Origin: UBA6544 sp038131165
GTDB lineage: Bacteria > Pseudomonadota > Alphaproteobacteria > UBA8366
Direction: 5' to 3'
Assembly: GCA_038131165.1 (NCBI GenBank)
Contig: JAYPOZ010000007.1
Span: 13,048 to 77,047 of the forward strand
Length of the DNA stretch: 64,000 nucleotides
Made by a program: the position numbers and the translations under genes. Numbering within the stretch: position 1 is the first letter of the stretch; each line of letters begins with the position of its first letter. The notes beneath the pieces were generated by a model that was given only the letters and a program-made list of their open reading frames with translations, did not search any database and was not told the origin of the DNA. This document shows, piece after piece, positions 16,487 to 24,625 of the stretch.

Positions 16487-18355
16487 GTGTCGAAAAAAGT
16501 GGGGATGCAGTTTGGACTGAGCAAGAAGCCCGCATCGGACGTTATGCCGGCGCATGTTAAGTTCGAGATTCTGGGAGCGCTTCTGCTGGCTCTCGGCATC
16601 GTCGCCTTCGCGTCCTTCGATCCGGCCTGGCTGCCGGACAGAAGCTCGCCGGACGTCGAAAGCGAAGATAGAGTCTTATCGAACGCGGTTCCGGAATCCG
16701 AATCCGAGCGAACGCAGCGGCTGCTGTCTTTGGCGAAAGCAATGATCGAGCGGGGAGACGCCGTGACCGGAGGCCTGCTGGCCCTCGCGGGGTTGCCTGA
16801 GAGGTGGGAGGCGGTGGCGGAAGAAGGTTTACTCGACCTGCATAGGCTTCTCTACCAGGCTCATTTCGCCCGCCGGGAGGCCCAGGTGTTCAAGGGGCAT
16901 GCCGGTCTTGTGCGCAGCGCGGCGTTTGCACCGGACGGACGGCGTCTCGTGACGGCTTCGGCCGACGGTTCCGCCCGCTTGTGGGACATTGGGACCGGCG
17001 AGGAGGTCGCCGCTCTCAAGGGTCATCGAGGCGAAGTTTGGGACGCGGTTTTCAGTCCAGACGGCACGCGCGTGACCACCGTTTCTTTCGACAAGACCGC
17101 GCGGATGTGGAATGCGCAAACAGGTGCCGAGATTGCCGTCTTGCGCGGCAACGAGGGCGAGGTGGTGGGGGCGGCCTTCAGCCCGGACGGTGATCGCCTC
17201 GTTACCGCATCCTACGATCATACGGCCCGTCTCTGGGACACGCTGTCCGGAGCCGTCGTCGCCGTGATGCGAGGACATGAGGCGGCCATCCGCTGGACCG
17301 CCTTCAGCCGGGACGGGACGCGGGTGATCACCGCCTCCGATGATCGAACGGCCCGGGTCTGGGATGCGACGAGCGGCCAAGAGATGGCCGTGCTGCGCGG
17401 CCATACTGGGACTATTCTTCGGGTGGCCTTCAATCGCGATGGCAGTATGGCCGCGACCGCATCGTCCGATGGCACCGCGCGGCTATGGAATACGGAAACC
17501 GGGGCCGAGGTCGGGCTGTTACGCCACGACACCTTTGTCGATGCGGTCGCCTTTGGACCGCTCGGCAAGCGCCTCGCGACCGCTTCCGGAGATTGGACCG
17601 TCCGACTTTGGGATGTGGCAAGTGGCGCGCCGGTTTCGGTGTTACGGGGGCACGGGGGCTGGGTGCGTGCGGTCGACTTCGATCCAAAAGGCGATCGGCT
17701 GGTGACGGCTTCCGCCGATGGTACGGCGCGTCTCTGGAATGCACGGACGGGCGCCGCCATCGCCGTGTTGGGCGGACACGGCAATGCCGTCCACTTCGCG
17801 GCCTTCTCGCCCGACGGCGACCATATCGTCACCACTTCGGCGGACGGCACCGCGCGCCTGTGGACGGCCCGCGCCGGCACGGCGACGGAGCGGCTGGCCG
17901 GTACCGGGCCGAAACTTCGCGCCGGGGGGTTCAGTCCGGACGGCTCTCGCCGGGTGGTCCCTTCGGAGAACAACACGGCCGAAATACGCGATAGTCTGAC
18001 GGGAGACGTCCAGGCGGTCTTGCAAGGGCATGAATCGCCCGTTCGGTCAGCGGCCTTCGATCAGACAAGCCGGCGCATCGTCACCGCGACAGCTGAAGGC
18101 GTCATTCGGCTTTGGGATGCCAATGCAGGCAATTTTCTGGCCTCTCTGCGCCTGGCGACGATCGATACAGCGGTTGTCGCATTCGATCCGGAACGGGAAG
18201 GGATTGTCGGCCTGTCGAGCGACGGCACTGCCTATCGCCACGCGGCGTTTTCCGATTTGCAGGCGCTTGTGGCGCATCTGCGCCGACACCTGCCCCGTCG
18301 CCTGAGCGAGCGGCAAGTCAAGGAATTCGGACTAGAAGGCTCGGTCCAGCCTTAA
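16487..18355 (+). CDS. Membrane-anchored WD40-repeat protein
   Basis: This 622-residue protein starts with a single membrane segment (about residues 25-45), then a helical stretch (about 65-120), then eleven regular 42-residue WD40 repeats from about residue 130, each with the SPDG / TASADGTARLWD pattern; repeats 9 and 11 are degenerate. The helical stretch LAKAMIERGDAVTGGLLALAGLPE and the C-terminal RRLSERQVKEFGL resemble the flanks of WD40 sensor halves in nSTAND or caspase-WD40 proteins, but no NTPase, TIR, caspase or kinase domain is present. GTG start with GGTAGGGA upstream. Topology suggests a propeller scaffold on the outer (periplasmic) face of the inner membrane. Confidence 0.88.
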   Translation: MSKKVGMQFGLSKKPASDVMPAHVKFEILGALLLALGIVAFASFDPAWLPDRSSPDVESEDRVLSNAVPESESERTQRLLSLAKAMIERGDAVTGGLLALAGLPERWEAVAEEGLLDLHRLLYQAHFARREAQVFKGHAGLVRSAAFAPDGRRLVTASADGSARLWDIGTGEEVAALKGHRGEVWDAVFSPDGTRVTTVSFDKTARMWNAQTGAEIAVLRGNEGEVVGAAFSPDGDRLVTASYDHTARLWDTLSGAVVAVMRGHEAAIRWTAFSRDGTRVITASDDRTARVWDATSGQEMAVLRGHTGTILRVAFNRDGSMAATASSDGTARLWNTETGAEVGLLRHDTFVDAVAFGPLGKRLATASGDWTVRLWDVASGAPVSVLRGHGGWVRAVDFDPKGDRLVTASADGTARLWNARTGAAIAVLGGHGNAVHFAAFSPDGDHIVTTSADGTARLWTARAGTATERLAGTGPKLRAGGFSPDGSRRVVPSENNTAEIRDSLTGDVQAVLQGHESPVRSAAFDQTSRRIVTATAEGVIRLWDANAGNFLASLRLATIDTAVVAFDPEREGIVGLSSDGTAYRHAAFSDLQALVAHLRRHLPRRLSERQVKEFGLEGSVQP

Positions 18356-18717
18356 GCGGGCAATTCGGCCGCGGCGAGCGACTGTTTGTCCCTCTCAAGA
18401 CGACCCGGGTCGGCGCAATTCTGCGTCAGAGCCCAATTGGCAATGGTGAAATCCGGACGTGCCGCCGGGAGCCTTTGGCGAAACGCGTGAGCCTGCTTCG
18501 TCTCGCCCGTGTCGGCATAGGTTAGCACGATGTCTACAAGGCCGAAGCTCGGGCTGCGGCGGTTATAGTCGAGCAGAATCGCGGTGTCGTCCTCGTAGCG
18601 CCCTGTATAGCGAAAGGCATGGCCAAGGACGCTGCCACGTTCTTCGTCATCGTGTATCGGAGTGTCGCCTGTTCGCCTTCCGCCGGGTTCCGCCAGACCT
18701 TCGAGGCTCGTGGCCAA
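18352..18717 (-). pseudogene. Decayed C-terminal remnant of a TPR (adenylate-cyclase-type) protein
   Basis: The 121-codon frame ends with YADTGETKQAHAFRQRLPA, then PDFTIANWALTQNCADP and KQSLAAAELPA. This pattern, 'A..GR..EA......L...PDFT...W......DP......GL..AGLP', is the usual C-terminus of adenylate cyclase/CadC-type proteins with tetratricopeptide repeats. No catalytic or DNA-binding part exists upstream, and the preceding 110 bp have no gene, so it is most likely a relic. The frame overlaps the WD40 stop by 4 bp. It could alternatively be a short unrelated ORF. Confidence 0.5.
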
Positions 18718-18828
18718 GTGACCCCCCTCATTTCAGCTCGCCTGTCAGAAAGGGATGGTAGGGCATGTCTCTTTTATGAGCATCCGCATTCGCCCACTTG
18801 CGTGCGCGGATAGTACACGGGAACGGAT

Positions 18829-19323
18829 TTAATCGGCAGCGATGCGGTCAGTCGCCTCGTCGCCTCTGACCTCCGCCAGGCCGGGGCCGAATTTGCCACC
18901 GGCCCGAACGGCAGACAGATTGTCCTGAATGAACGGCTTATAGGCGGCATCCTCGATCAAGATGTGATGATTTAGCCNNNNNNNNNNGTAATTCAGGACC
19001 TCGATCATCGTTTTACGTTCGACGGCCTGGGCGAGTCGGTTTCGCATGTCGTAGACGAATTGCGTGAAACTGCCGTGAGATTTGGTATGGCCTGTCAGTT
19101 GTTCGTATCTTACCGCCCGCAGCATGCTTTCTTCGCGCGAGAAATGATATTGGGTATAGGTAACGAGTTCCTTGAAATGCCGGGCCATTACCGCATGGTC
19201 GACGTTGGCCTCTGTCTCCAACATGTCGTGCATTTCATTGATAATCGAAATCAGCGCGCGATGATCGGAATCGATCAAATGTGCGCCGACACTCATATCA
19301 TCGTTCCATTCGAAAAAGGCCAT
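18829..19323 (-). CDS. Bacteriohemerythrin (sequence gap inside)
   Basis: This 164-residue protein has the hemerythrin di-iron pattern: His in DSDHRAL, a YHFSREE (HxxxE), paired His in HTKSH, and HHILIED (HxxxD), with a C-terminal AYKPFIQDN. Bacteriohemerythrins bind O2 reversibly in the cytosol and serve oxygen storage, delivery or sensing. The start at 19323 is preceded by AAAGGGGG. Ten N at 18978-18987 interrupt the last-but-one helix; four unknown residues fit the normal length of that helix, so the gene is probably intact. A perfect FNR-type box lies 65 bp upstream of the ATG, predicting induction at low oxygen. Confidence 0.9.
   Translation of the reverse strand: MAFFEWNDDMSVGAHLIDSDHRALISIINEMHDMLETEANVDHAVMARHFKELVTYTQYHFSREESMLRAVRYEQLTGHTKSHGSFTQFVYDMRNRLAQAVERKTMIEVLNYXXXXLNHHILIEDAAYKPFIQDNLSAVRAGGKFGPGLAEVRGDEATDRIAAD
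18978..18987. other. Assembly gap (10 N)
   Basis: A run of ten N inside the bacteriohemerythrin gene. It keeps the reading frame on both sides and fits the family's helix length, so the true gap may really be about 10 bp. Confidence 0.99.
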
Positions 19324-19387
19324 AGCACCCCCTTTTGCCACGGACAATTCCCCACACTGGACGCTAGAATCTCACCCGGGAAGCGCA

Positions 19388-19401
19388 TTGATCTAAATCA
19401 A
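19388..19401. promoter_or_regulatory. FNR/Anr/FixK-type binding site before bacteriohemerythrin
   Basis: TTGAT-CTAA-ATCAA is a perfect match to the FNR-family consensus TTGAT-N4-ATCAA. It lies 65 bp upstream of the bacteriohemerythrin start, a distance that allows a box near -41 with a short leader. The opposite gene ends 23 bp beyond it, so the box serves only the hemerythrin gene. Confidence 0.75.
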
Positions 19402-19423
19402 GAGCGTTGCGGCGACAACGGGA

Positions 19424-19762
19424 TCAAATTACGTCGCCATCGACCCAGTGACGCCCTTCGCGATCTTCGATCTCGATGACCCAGAGGTCGGGGTCACGTT
19501 CGGCTTGGCGCGCGATATAGGCATCGGCCTGTGCTTCCGGTACCAACGCGCCGTCAAGCGCTTCCAGCCAGCCGAGCTTGCCTTCGAGATCGCGCATCTG
19601 GCTCATCACCCGGCACCCGGCCTCCAACTGGTTCAGTTTCAGAATGACGATCCCGCTGTGCGGGTCGCCGCGCCGTGCCACGATCATCGGCACGCCCGCC
19701 ACACTGCAGCGTTTCACGTGGGCTTTCACCCAAAGTTCGGTAGGCAGGCGTCCTTCGACCAT
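19424..19762 (-). CDS. DUF1491 family protein
   Basis: About 112 residues with the DUF1491 pattern: RLPTELWVKAHVKRC, PMIVARRGDPHSGIVI, and the closing YIARQAERDPDLWVIEIEDR. The family is almost confined to alphaproteobacteria and has no known function; it is a small cytosolic protein. The start was placed at 19762 because family members begin just before the 'ELWVKA' strand; ATGs at 19792 and 19828 in the same frame are possible. It is divergent from the dehydratase gene at 19856. Confidence 0.8.
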   Translation of the reverse strand: MVEGRLPTELWVKAHVKRCSVAGVPMIVARRGDPHSGIVILKLNQLEAGCRVMSQMRDLEGKLGWLEALDGALVPEAQADAYIARQAERDPDLWVIEIEDREGRHWVDGDVI

Positions 19763-19855
19763 GAAATACAGTTTACCCGCATCCCTCACCATTGACAGCC
19801 GCCCACCTGCCCCCAACACTGCCGCCAATCAGAAAGTTCCATCGGGAGAAAGACC

Positions 19856-21604
19856 ATGGCGGACGGTAACGGTTCGAACGGCAACGGCGGCAACAAACCC
19901 GGACGCAGCAAGGCTTGGTTCGGGCCGATGGATCGGGACGGGTTCGTCCACCGCAGCTGGATGCGCAACCAAGGCCATCCGACTCATGTCTTCGACGGTC
20001 GCCCGGTTATCGGTATCTGCAACACCTGGTCGGAATTGACGCCGTGCAACGGCCATTTCCGGGAGCTGGCCGAGCACGTGAAGCGGGGCGTCTACGAGAT
20101 GGGCGGATTTCCGGTCGAGTTTCCGGTTATGTCCTTGGGCGAAACCCTGATGCGGCCGACCACAATGCTGTTTCGCAACCTCGCCAGCATGGATGTCGAG
20201 GAATCGATCCGCGCCAATCCGATGGACGGCGTCGTGCTGCTCACCGGTTGCGATAAGACCACGCCGTCCCTGTTGATGGGCGCGGCAAGCTGCGGCTTGC
20301 CGACCATCGTGTGCTCCGGCGGGCCGATGCTGAACGGAAAGTTCCGCGACCGCGACATCGGCTCCGGCACCAGCGTTTGGGAATTCTCCGAGGACGTGCG
20401 CGGCGGCAAGATGACCCTGGCCGATTTCATGGACGCGGAGGCTGGCATGTCGCGCTCCGCCGGGCATTGCATGACCATGGGCACTGCGTCGACCATGGCG
20501 TCTATGGTCGAGGCCCTCGGCATGGGTCTGCCGTCGAACGCCGCTATTCCTGCTGCCGATTCACGCCGTAAGGTGGTCGCCCGCATGGTCGGTCAGCGCA
20601 TCGTCGATATGGTCAAAGAGAACCTGACCATCGACAAAATCCTTACCAAGGAAGCCTTCGAGAACGCGATCATGGTCAACGGCGCCATCGGCGGCTCGAC
20701 CAATGCCGTCGTGCATCTGATGGCCATTGCCGGGCGCATCGGGGTCAAGCTCGATCTCGACGACTGGGACCGGCTCGGTCGCGACATGCCGTGTCTCGTC
20801 AATCTGATGCCGTCCGGCAAGTACCTGATGGAGGATTTCTTTTATGCGGGTGGGCTCCCGGTGGTGATCAAGGAGATCGGCGACCGGCTGCACAAAGACG
20901 CGCTGACGGTCAACGGTCAGACGATCTGGGAGAATTCGAAGGATGCGGTCTGCTACGATCGCGACGTCATCTTCAACCAGGACAAGCCGTTCAAGGATTC
21001 GGGCGGCATTGTCGTGCTGCGCGGCAACCTAGCGCCGACGGGTGCGATTCTGAAGCCCTCCGCCGCGACCGAAGAGCTGATGCAGCACAAGGGCCGCGCG
21101 GTGGTATTCGAGGACATCGACCACTTTAAGGAGAAGGTCAACGACCCGGACCTCGACGTGGAGCCGAACGACGTGTTGGTACTAAAGAACTGCGGGCCCA
21201 AGGGATATCCAGGGTTCCCGGAAGTCGGCAATCTGGAACTGCCGCCGAAGATTCTGGCGCAGGGCATTACCGACATGGTGCGGATTTCCGACGCGCGAAT
21301 GAGCGGTACCGCCTACGGCACGGTCGTGCTGCATACGTCGCCGGAAGCGGCGGCGGGCGGCACCCTGGCGCTGGTCCAGGACGGTGATATGATCGAGCTC
21401 GACGTAAAAGGACGACGCCTCCATCTCGATGTCTCCGACGAAGAGCTGGAACGCCGCCGCGCCGCGTGGACTCCGCCGATTCCGCCGATGGAGCGGGGCT
21501 ATTACAAGCTCTACACCGACCATGTTCTGCAAGCGGATACGGGCGCGGATCTGGATTTCCTCGTCGGCAATTCCGGCGCTCCGGTGCCGCGGGAGAGTCA
21601 TTAG
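19856..21604 (+). CDS. IlvD/Edd family dehydratase (sugar-acid dehydratase type)
   Basis: This 582-residue Fe-S dehydratase removes water from a 2,3-dihydroxy acid to give a 2-keto acid. Cluster cysteines are Cys64 (ELTPCN), Cys132 (GCDKTTP) and Cys205 (GHCMTMG); the active-site serine lies in DARMSGTAYGT near residue 485. The opening FVHRSWMRNQG, the CNTWSELTPCN variant and PSGKYLMEDFFYAGGLP are features of the arabonate/xylonate dehydratase branch rather than of valine/isoleucine-biosynthetic IlvD. The SDR, hydroxyacid dehydrogenase and DenD-like genes nearby also suggest sugar-acid degradation. Ribosome site GGGAG upstream. Substrate remains inferred. Confidence 0.88.
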   Translation: MADGNGSNGNGGNKPGRSKAWFGPMDRDGFVHRSWMRNQGHPTHVFDGRPVIGICNTWSELTPCNGHFRELAEHVKRGVYEMGGFPVEFPVMSLGETLMRPTTMLFRNLASMDVEESIRANPMDGVVLLTGCDKTTPSLLMGAASCGLPTIVCSGGPMLNGKFRDRDIGSGTSVWEFSEDVRGGKMTLADFMDAEAGMSRSAGHCMTMGTASTMASMVEALGMGLPSNAAIPAADSRRKVVARMVGQRIVDMVKENLTIDKILTKEAFENAIMVNGAIGGSTNAVVHLMAIAGRIGVKLDLDDWDRLGRDMPCLVNLMPSGKYLMEDFFYAGGLPVVIKEIGDRLHKDALTVNGQTIWENSKDAVCYDRDVIFNQDKPFKDSGGIVVLRGNLAPTGAILKPSAATEELMQHKGRAVVFEDIDHFKEKVNDPDLDVEPNDVLVLKNCGPKGYPGFPEVGNLELPPKILAQGITDMVRISDARMSGTAYGTVVLHTSPEAAAGGTLALVQDGDMIELDVKGRRLHLDVSDEELERRRAAWTPPIPPMERGYYKLYTDHVLQADTGADLDFLVGNSGAPVPRESH

Positions 21605-22617
21605 TCCCCTAAATATGGGATCACGTCCTTTCCGAAGCGCTCGATGGCGGCCATGATCTCCTTGTGGGGCGGGCCGCCGGAATGGGCGTGACGCAGGCGC
21701 AGCAGAAAATAGGTGCTGCCGGTCGCCTTGCTCCAGCGCTTGAATTCGGCAACGCAGGTCTCGGGGTTCCCGGTGACGATGCGGTCCTTCCAAATCCGCT
21801 CGAACTGGAAATCGTCTTCGGATGAGAATTCGTGGAAGGCGTTGGCGCCGTTCCGCCAGTAGTACTTGTAGGCGTCCATCACCTCCGGGCCGTAGACGCG
21901 GGCCGCATCCTCCAGACTGTCGGCGACCCAAGCGTCGCGCATCATGACCACTTCCGGCTCGTTGCCAGCCGCGATCGCGGCCTTTCGATAGGTTTCCGCC
22001 GCCGCCGCACTGTCGCTGAGCGGCCAGCTCGGGCTCATCACCACCGCGTCGCCGATGCGCCCGGCGCGTTCCAGCGCCGCCGGAACCCAGGCACCGATCC
22101 AGATCGGCGGCCGCGGCTGCTGGATCGGTTTCGGCGTAACTCGCACGTTCTCAATATCGAAATGTCGGCCCTTATGGGTGAAATGCTCGCCGGTCCAGGC
22201 CTTCTTCAGGATAGCGACGGCTTCCTCGAACCGTCCGACCCGATGCCGCTTTTCGATCCCAAGGGCCCGGAAATCCGCGTCCTGATAGCCGATCCCGACA
22301 CCGAGTGCGACGCGCCCGCCTGAGACCGCTTCCAAGGTCACCACATCCTCCGCTACCCGCAACGGATGATGCAGCGGCAGCAGCAGAACCGACGTGCCGA
22401 TCTGGATCGTCTTGGTGCGTGCCGCCACGGCGCTGCCGACCACCAATGGCGAGGGTAGGAAACCGTCACGATCCTGATGATGTTCGCCGAAGAAGAACCC
22501 GTGAAAGCCGGAGGCCTCCGCAAGTTCGGCCTCGGCGATGGTCTCCGCAACGCAGCGGTCCATGTCGTCGCCCCGGGGTGGGTTCGCGATCGACGAGTAG
22601 AGTCCAAGCCTGATCAT
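21601..22617 (-). CDS. LLM-class flavin-dependent oxidoreductase
   Basis: This 338-residue luciferase-like TIM-barrel protein shows IGTSVLLLPLHHPLRVAED, GGRVALGVGIGYQ and RPPIWIGA, the typical phosphate- and flavin-binding strands of the F420/FMN-dependent LLM family. Members oxidise or mono-oxygenate diverse substrates using reduced flavin. AGGGAGG precedes the ATG. The gene converges on the dehydratase gene with a 4-bp overlap of stops. Substrate and cofactor (FMN or F420) are not determined. Confidence 0.87.
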   Translation of the reverse strand: MIRLGLYSSIANPPRGDDMDRCVAETIAEAELAEASGFHGFFFGEHHQDRDGFLPSPLVVGSAVAARTKTIQIGTSVLLLPLHHPLRVAEDVVTLEAVSGGRVALGVGIGYQDADFRALGIEKRHRVGRFEEAVAILKKAWTGEHFTHKGRHFDIENVRVTPKPIQQPRPPIWIGAWVPAALERAGRIGDAVVMSPSWPLSDSAAAAETYRKAAIAAGNEPEVVMMRDAWVADSLEDAARVYGPEVMDAYKYYWRNGANAFHEFSSEDDFQFERIWKDRIVTGNPETCVAEFKRWSKATGSTYFLLRLRHAHSGGPPHKEIMAAIERFGKDVIPYLGD

Positions 22618-22750
22618 TCCTGCCTCCCTAAAAACCTTTCAAATCAGCTATGCCGAAACACGGCGTAAGCGACGGGCGCCGACTGGATTGGCCCTGGCCG
22701 CCGCGTATTTTCAATAGGAGAAGCCGAACTCACAGGGAAGGAGAGATATC

Positions 22751-23506
22751 ATGAGCCAGATCGCCGTCGTCACGGGAGCCGCCTCGGGGATCGGACAGGA
22801 AGCCTGCCGCGACCTGCTCGCGCAGGGATGGACCGTATTCGGCCTGGATGTGACCGAGGCCGGACTCGCGGCGGCAACCGATTTGCTTTCAAACGACGGT
22901 TTTCACACCAGAATCTGCGACGTGCGATCCGCCGAGACCGTAAAATCCGTGATGTCGGAGATCGGTCGGTGCACGGGGAAGATCAACGCCCTGATCGCCA
23001 GTGCGGGCGTCATTCGTCTGGGGGCGCTCGCGGAGATGTCGGTGGAAGATTTCGATCTGATTTTCGATGTGAATGTCCGCGGTCTCTGGCTTTCCGCGCG
23101 CGAGACGATTCCCTATCTTCGCGCGGCGGCGAGTGCGGGTGAGCTGGCGCGGATCGTCATGCTTTCCTCGGTCTCTGCCCTGCGACCGAAGATCGAAGGC
23201 GGTGCCTATGGAGCTTCGAAGATCGCGGTATCTCAGCTGACCCGTGTGCTTGGGGTCGAATGCGCCAAGGACGGCATTCTGGTGAACGCGATCGCGCCGG
23301 GAACCGTCGACACGCCGATGGTCCAGAACGCCGATAAATCCGGCGATTGGCGCCCATCGGGCCCATCGCCGCTGGGCCGGGTCGCGACTCCGGAAGATAT
23401 CGTGCGGGTCATTCGCTTCCTGTTGAGCGAAAACGCAGCCTACGTCACGGGAACGACAATTCCGGTGGACGGCGGCACATCGGGCGCTTTCGTGCCACCC
23501 AAGTAA
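22751..23506 (+). CDS. SDR family NAD(P)-dependent oxidoreductase
   Basis: This 251-residue classical short-chain dehydrogenase has the cofactor motif TGAASGIG at residues 9-16, the NNAG-equivalent IASAG, a catalytic Ser in MLSSVSA, YGASK with the catalytic Tyr and Lys, and APGTVDTPM. It would oxidise or reduce an alcohol/ketone in the cytosol. A strong GGGAAGGAGAG ribosome site is present. It heads a run with a 2-hydroxyacid dehydrogenase and a DenD-like enzyme, suggesting a hydroxyacid or sugar-acid substrate. Confidence 0.9.
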   Translation: MSQIAVVTGAASGIGQEACRDLLAQGWTVFGLDVTEAGLAAATDLLSNDGFHTRICDVRSAETVKSVMSEIGRCTGKINALIASAGVIRLGALAEMSVEDFDLIFDVNVRGLWLSARETIPYLRAAASAGELARIVMLSSVSALRPKIEGGAYGASKIAVSQLTRVLGVECAKDGILVNAIAPGTVDTPMVQNADKSGDWRPSGPSPLGRVATPEDIVRVIRFLLSENAAYVTGTTIPVDGGTSGAFVPPK

Positions 23507-23593
23507 ATACGATTGTAAAAACCGGATGACGCTCTTGACCCCTTGCCCGCTTCGCTCGATGCTCTCGCGGTCTTTCAGGGAGGAAAACTACGA

Positions 23594-24625
23594 ATGCTGA
23601 TGCTTATGCCCGACGCCCGTTTCGACGGCGCCGCGGAATTCGAACAGGCCGTGGTCGGCGACCGCGCCGAGGTGCGGGTCTATCAGGCGAACACGCTGGA
23701 CGATATTCCGAACGATGTGTGGGAAGCAGCGGACGGTTTGATGGTGTGGGGCCGCACACCGTGTGACAAGGCGATGTTGGACCGGGCGAAGAACGCGCGC
23801 ATCGTCATCCGGATGGGCGTCGGATACGACGTGATCGATATTGAGGAAGCCGGAAAGCGCGGTATCGTCGCGTGCAATGTGCCGGACTACGGCACGACCG
23901 ATGTCGCGGACCATGCGATTGGGCTCATGTTGGCTCTTACCCGTGGCATCGTTCGGCATCACATCGCCCTGGTCGACGAGCCTGTTGGAAAATGGCGCGC
24001 GATCGATACTCCTATCGTTCGCCGCGCGCGGGGCGCCACCTTTGGCATCGTCGGGCGCGGTCGTATCGGAACCGCAGCGGGACTTCGGGCCAAGGCGCTC
24101 GGCATGAACGTCTTGTTATACGTNNNNNNNNNNCCCTATATCCCCGATGGGGGTGATCAATCCGTCGGATTCGAGCGTCGGGAAACTCTGGAGGAGTTGC
24201 TGCGCGAAGCCGATGTGGTGACGCTTCATACCCCGTTGACCGATGAGACCCGCGGCATGATCAACGGTCAGGCGCTGTCCTGCATGAAGAAGGACGCGAT
24301 CCTGATCAACACGTCGCGCGGCGAAGTCGTGGATGTGGAAGCTGTGACCGAAGCATTGAAGGCCAATCGAATCGGCGCTGCCGGCCTAGATGTCTTGCCG
24401 CAGGAGCCGCCGGATCCGAACCATCCGCTTTTTTCGGCCCTGAAGGCGCGCGAGGACTGGACCGTCGGCCGCGTTATCGTGACGCCCCACGCCGCCTGGT
24501 ACAGCCCCGACGGCGCACGAGACTGCCGGGAGAAAGCGGCGCGGACCGTCATCAACTATATGACCGAAGGGACGGTCCGGAACTGCGTGAACAGCGAGTA
24601 TCTCAACAGGGGAGCTTCGTCATGA
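23594..24625 (+). CDS. D-2-hydroxyacid dehydrogenase, CtBP-like (sequence gap inside)
   Basis: This about 343-residue protein has the NAD-binding GIVGRGRIG, the catalytic Arg in INTSRGEVVD, Glu in LPQEPP and His in TPHAAWYS; the last motif is of the C-terminal-binding-protein-like branch. It interconverts a 2-keto acid and a D-2-hydroxy acid. The start at 23594 was chosen because AGGGAGGAAAA precedes it. Ten N at 24124-24133 fall where the family has 'LLYDP'; the frame is kept, but the gap makes four residues where about one is expected. Its stop overlaps the next start as ATGA. Confidence 0.88.
   Translation: MLMLMPDARFDGAAEFEQAVVGDRAEVRVYQANTLDDIPNDVWEAADGLMVWGRTPCDKAMLDRAKNARIVIRMGVGYDVIDIEEAGKRGIVACNVPDYGTTDVADHAIGLMLALTRGIVRHHIALVDEPVGKWRAIDTPIVRRARGATFGIVGRGRIGTAAGLRAKALGMNVLLYXXXXPYIPDGGDQSVGFERRETLEELLREADVVTLHTPLTDETRGMINGQALSCMKKDAILINTSRGEVVDVEAVTEALKANRIGAAGLDVLPQEPPDPNHPLFSALKAREDWTVGRVIVTPHAAWYSPDGARDCREKAARTVINYMTEGTVRNCVNSEYLNRGASS
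24124..24133. other. Assembly gap (10 N)
   Basis: A run of ten N inside the 2-hydroxyacid dehydrogenase gene, just after the second Rossmann strand. Family length suggests about nine bases too many here, so the N count is probably an arbitrary scaffold filler. Confidence 0.99.

Noticed and set aside
23543..23593. TTG start extending the hydroxyacid dehydrogenase by 17 codons
   Set aside because: No ribosome site, while AGGGAGGAAAA precedes the ATG at 23594 and homologs start there.
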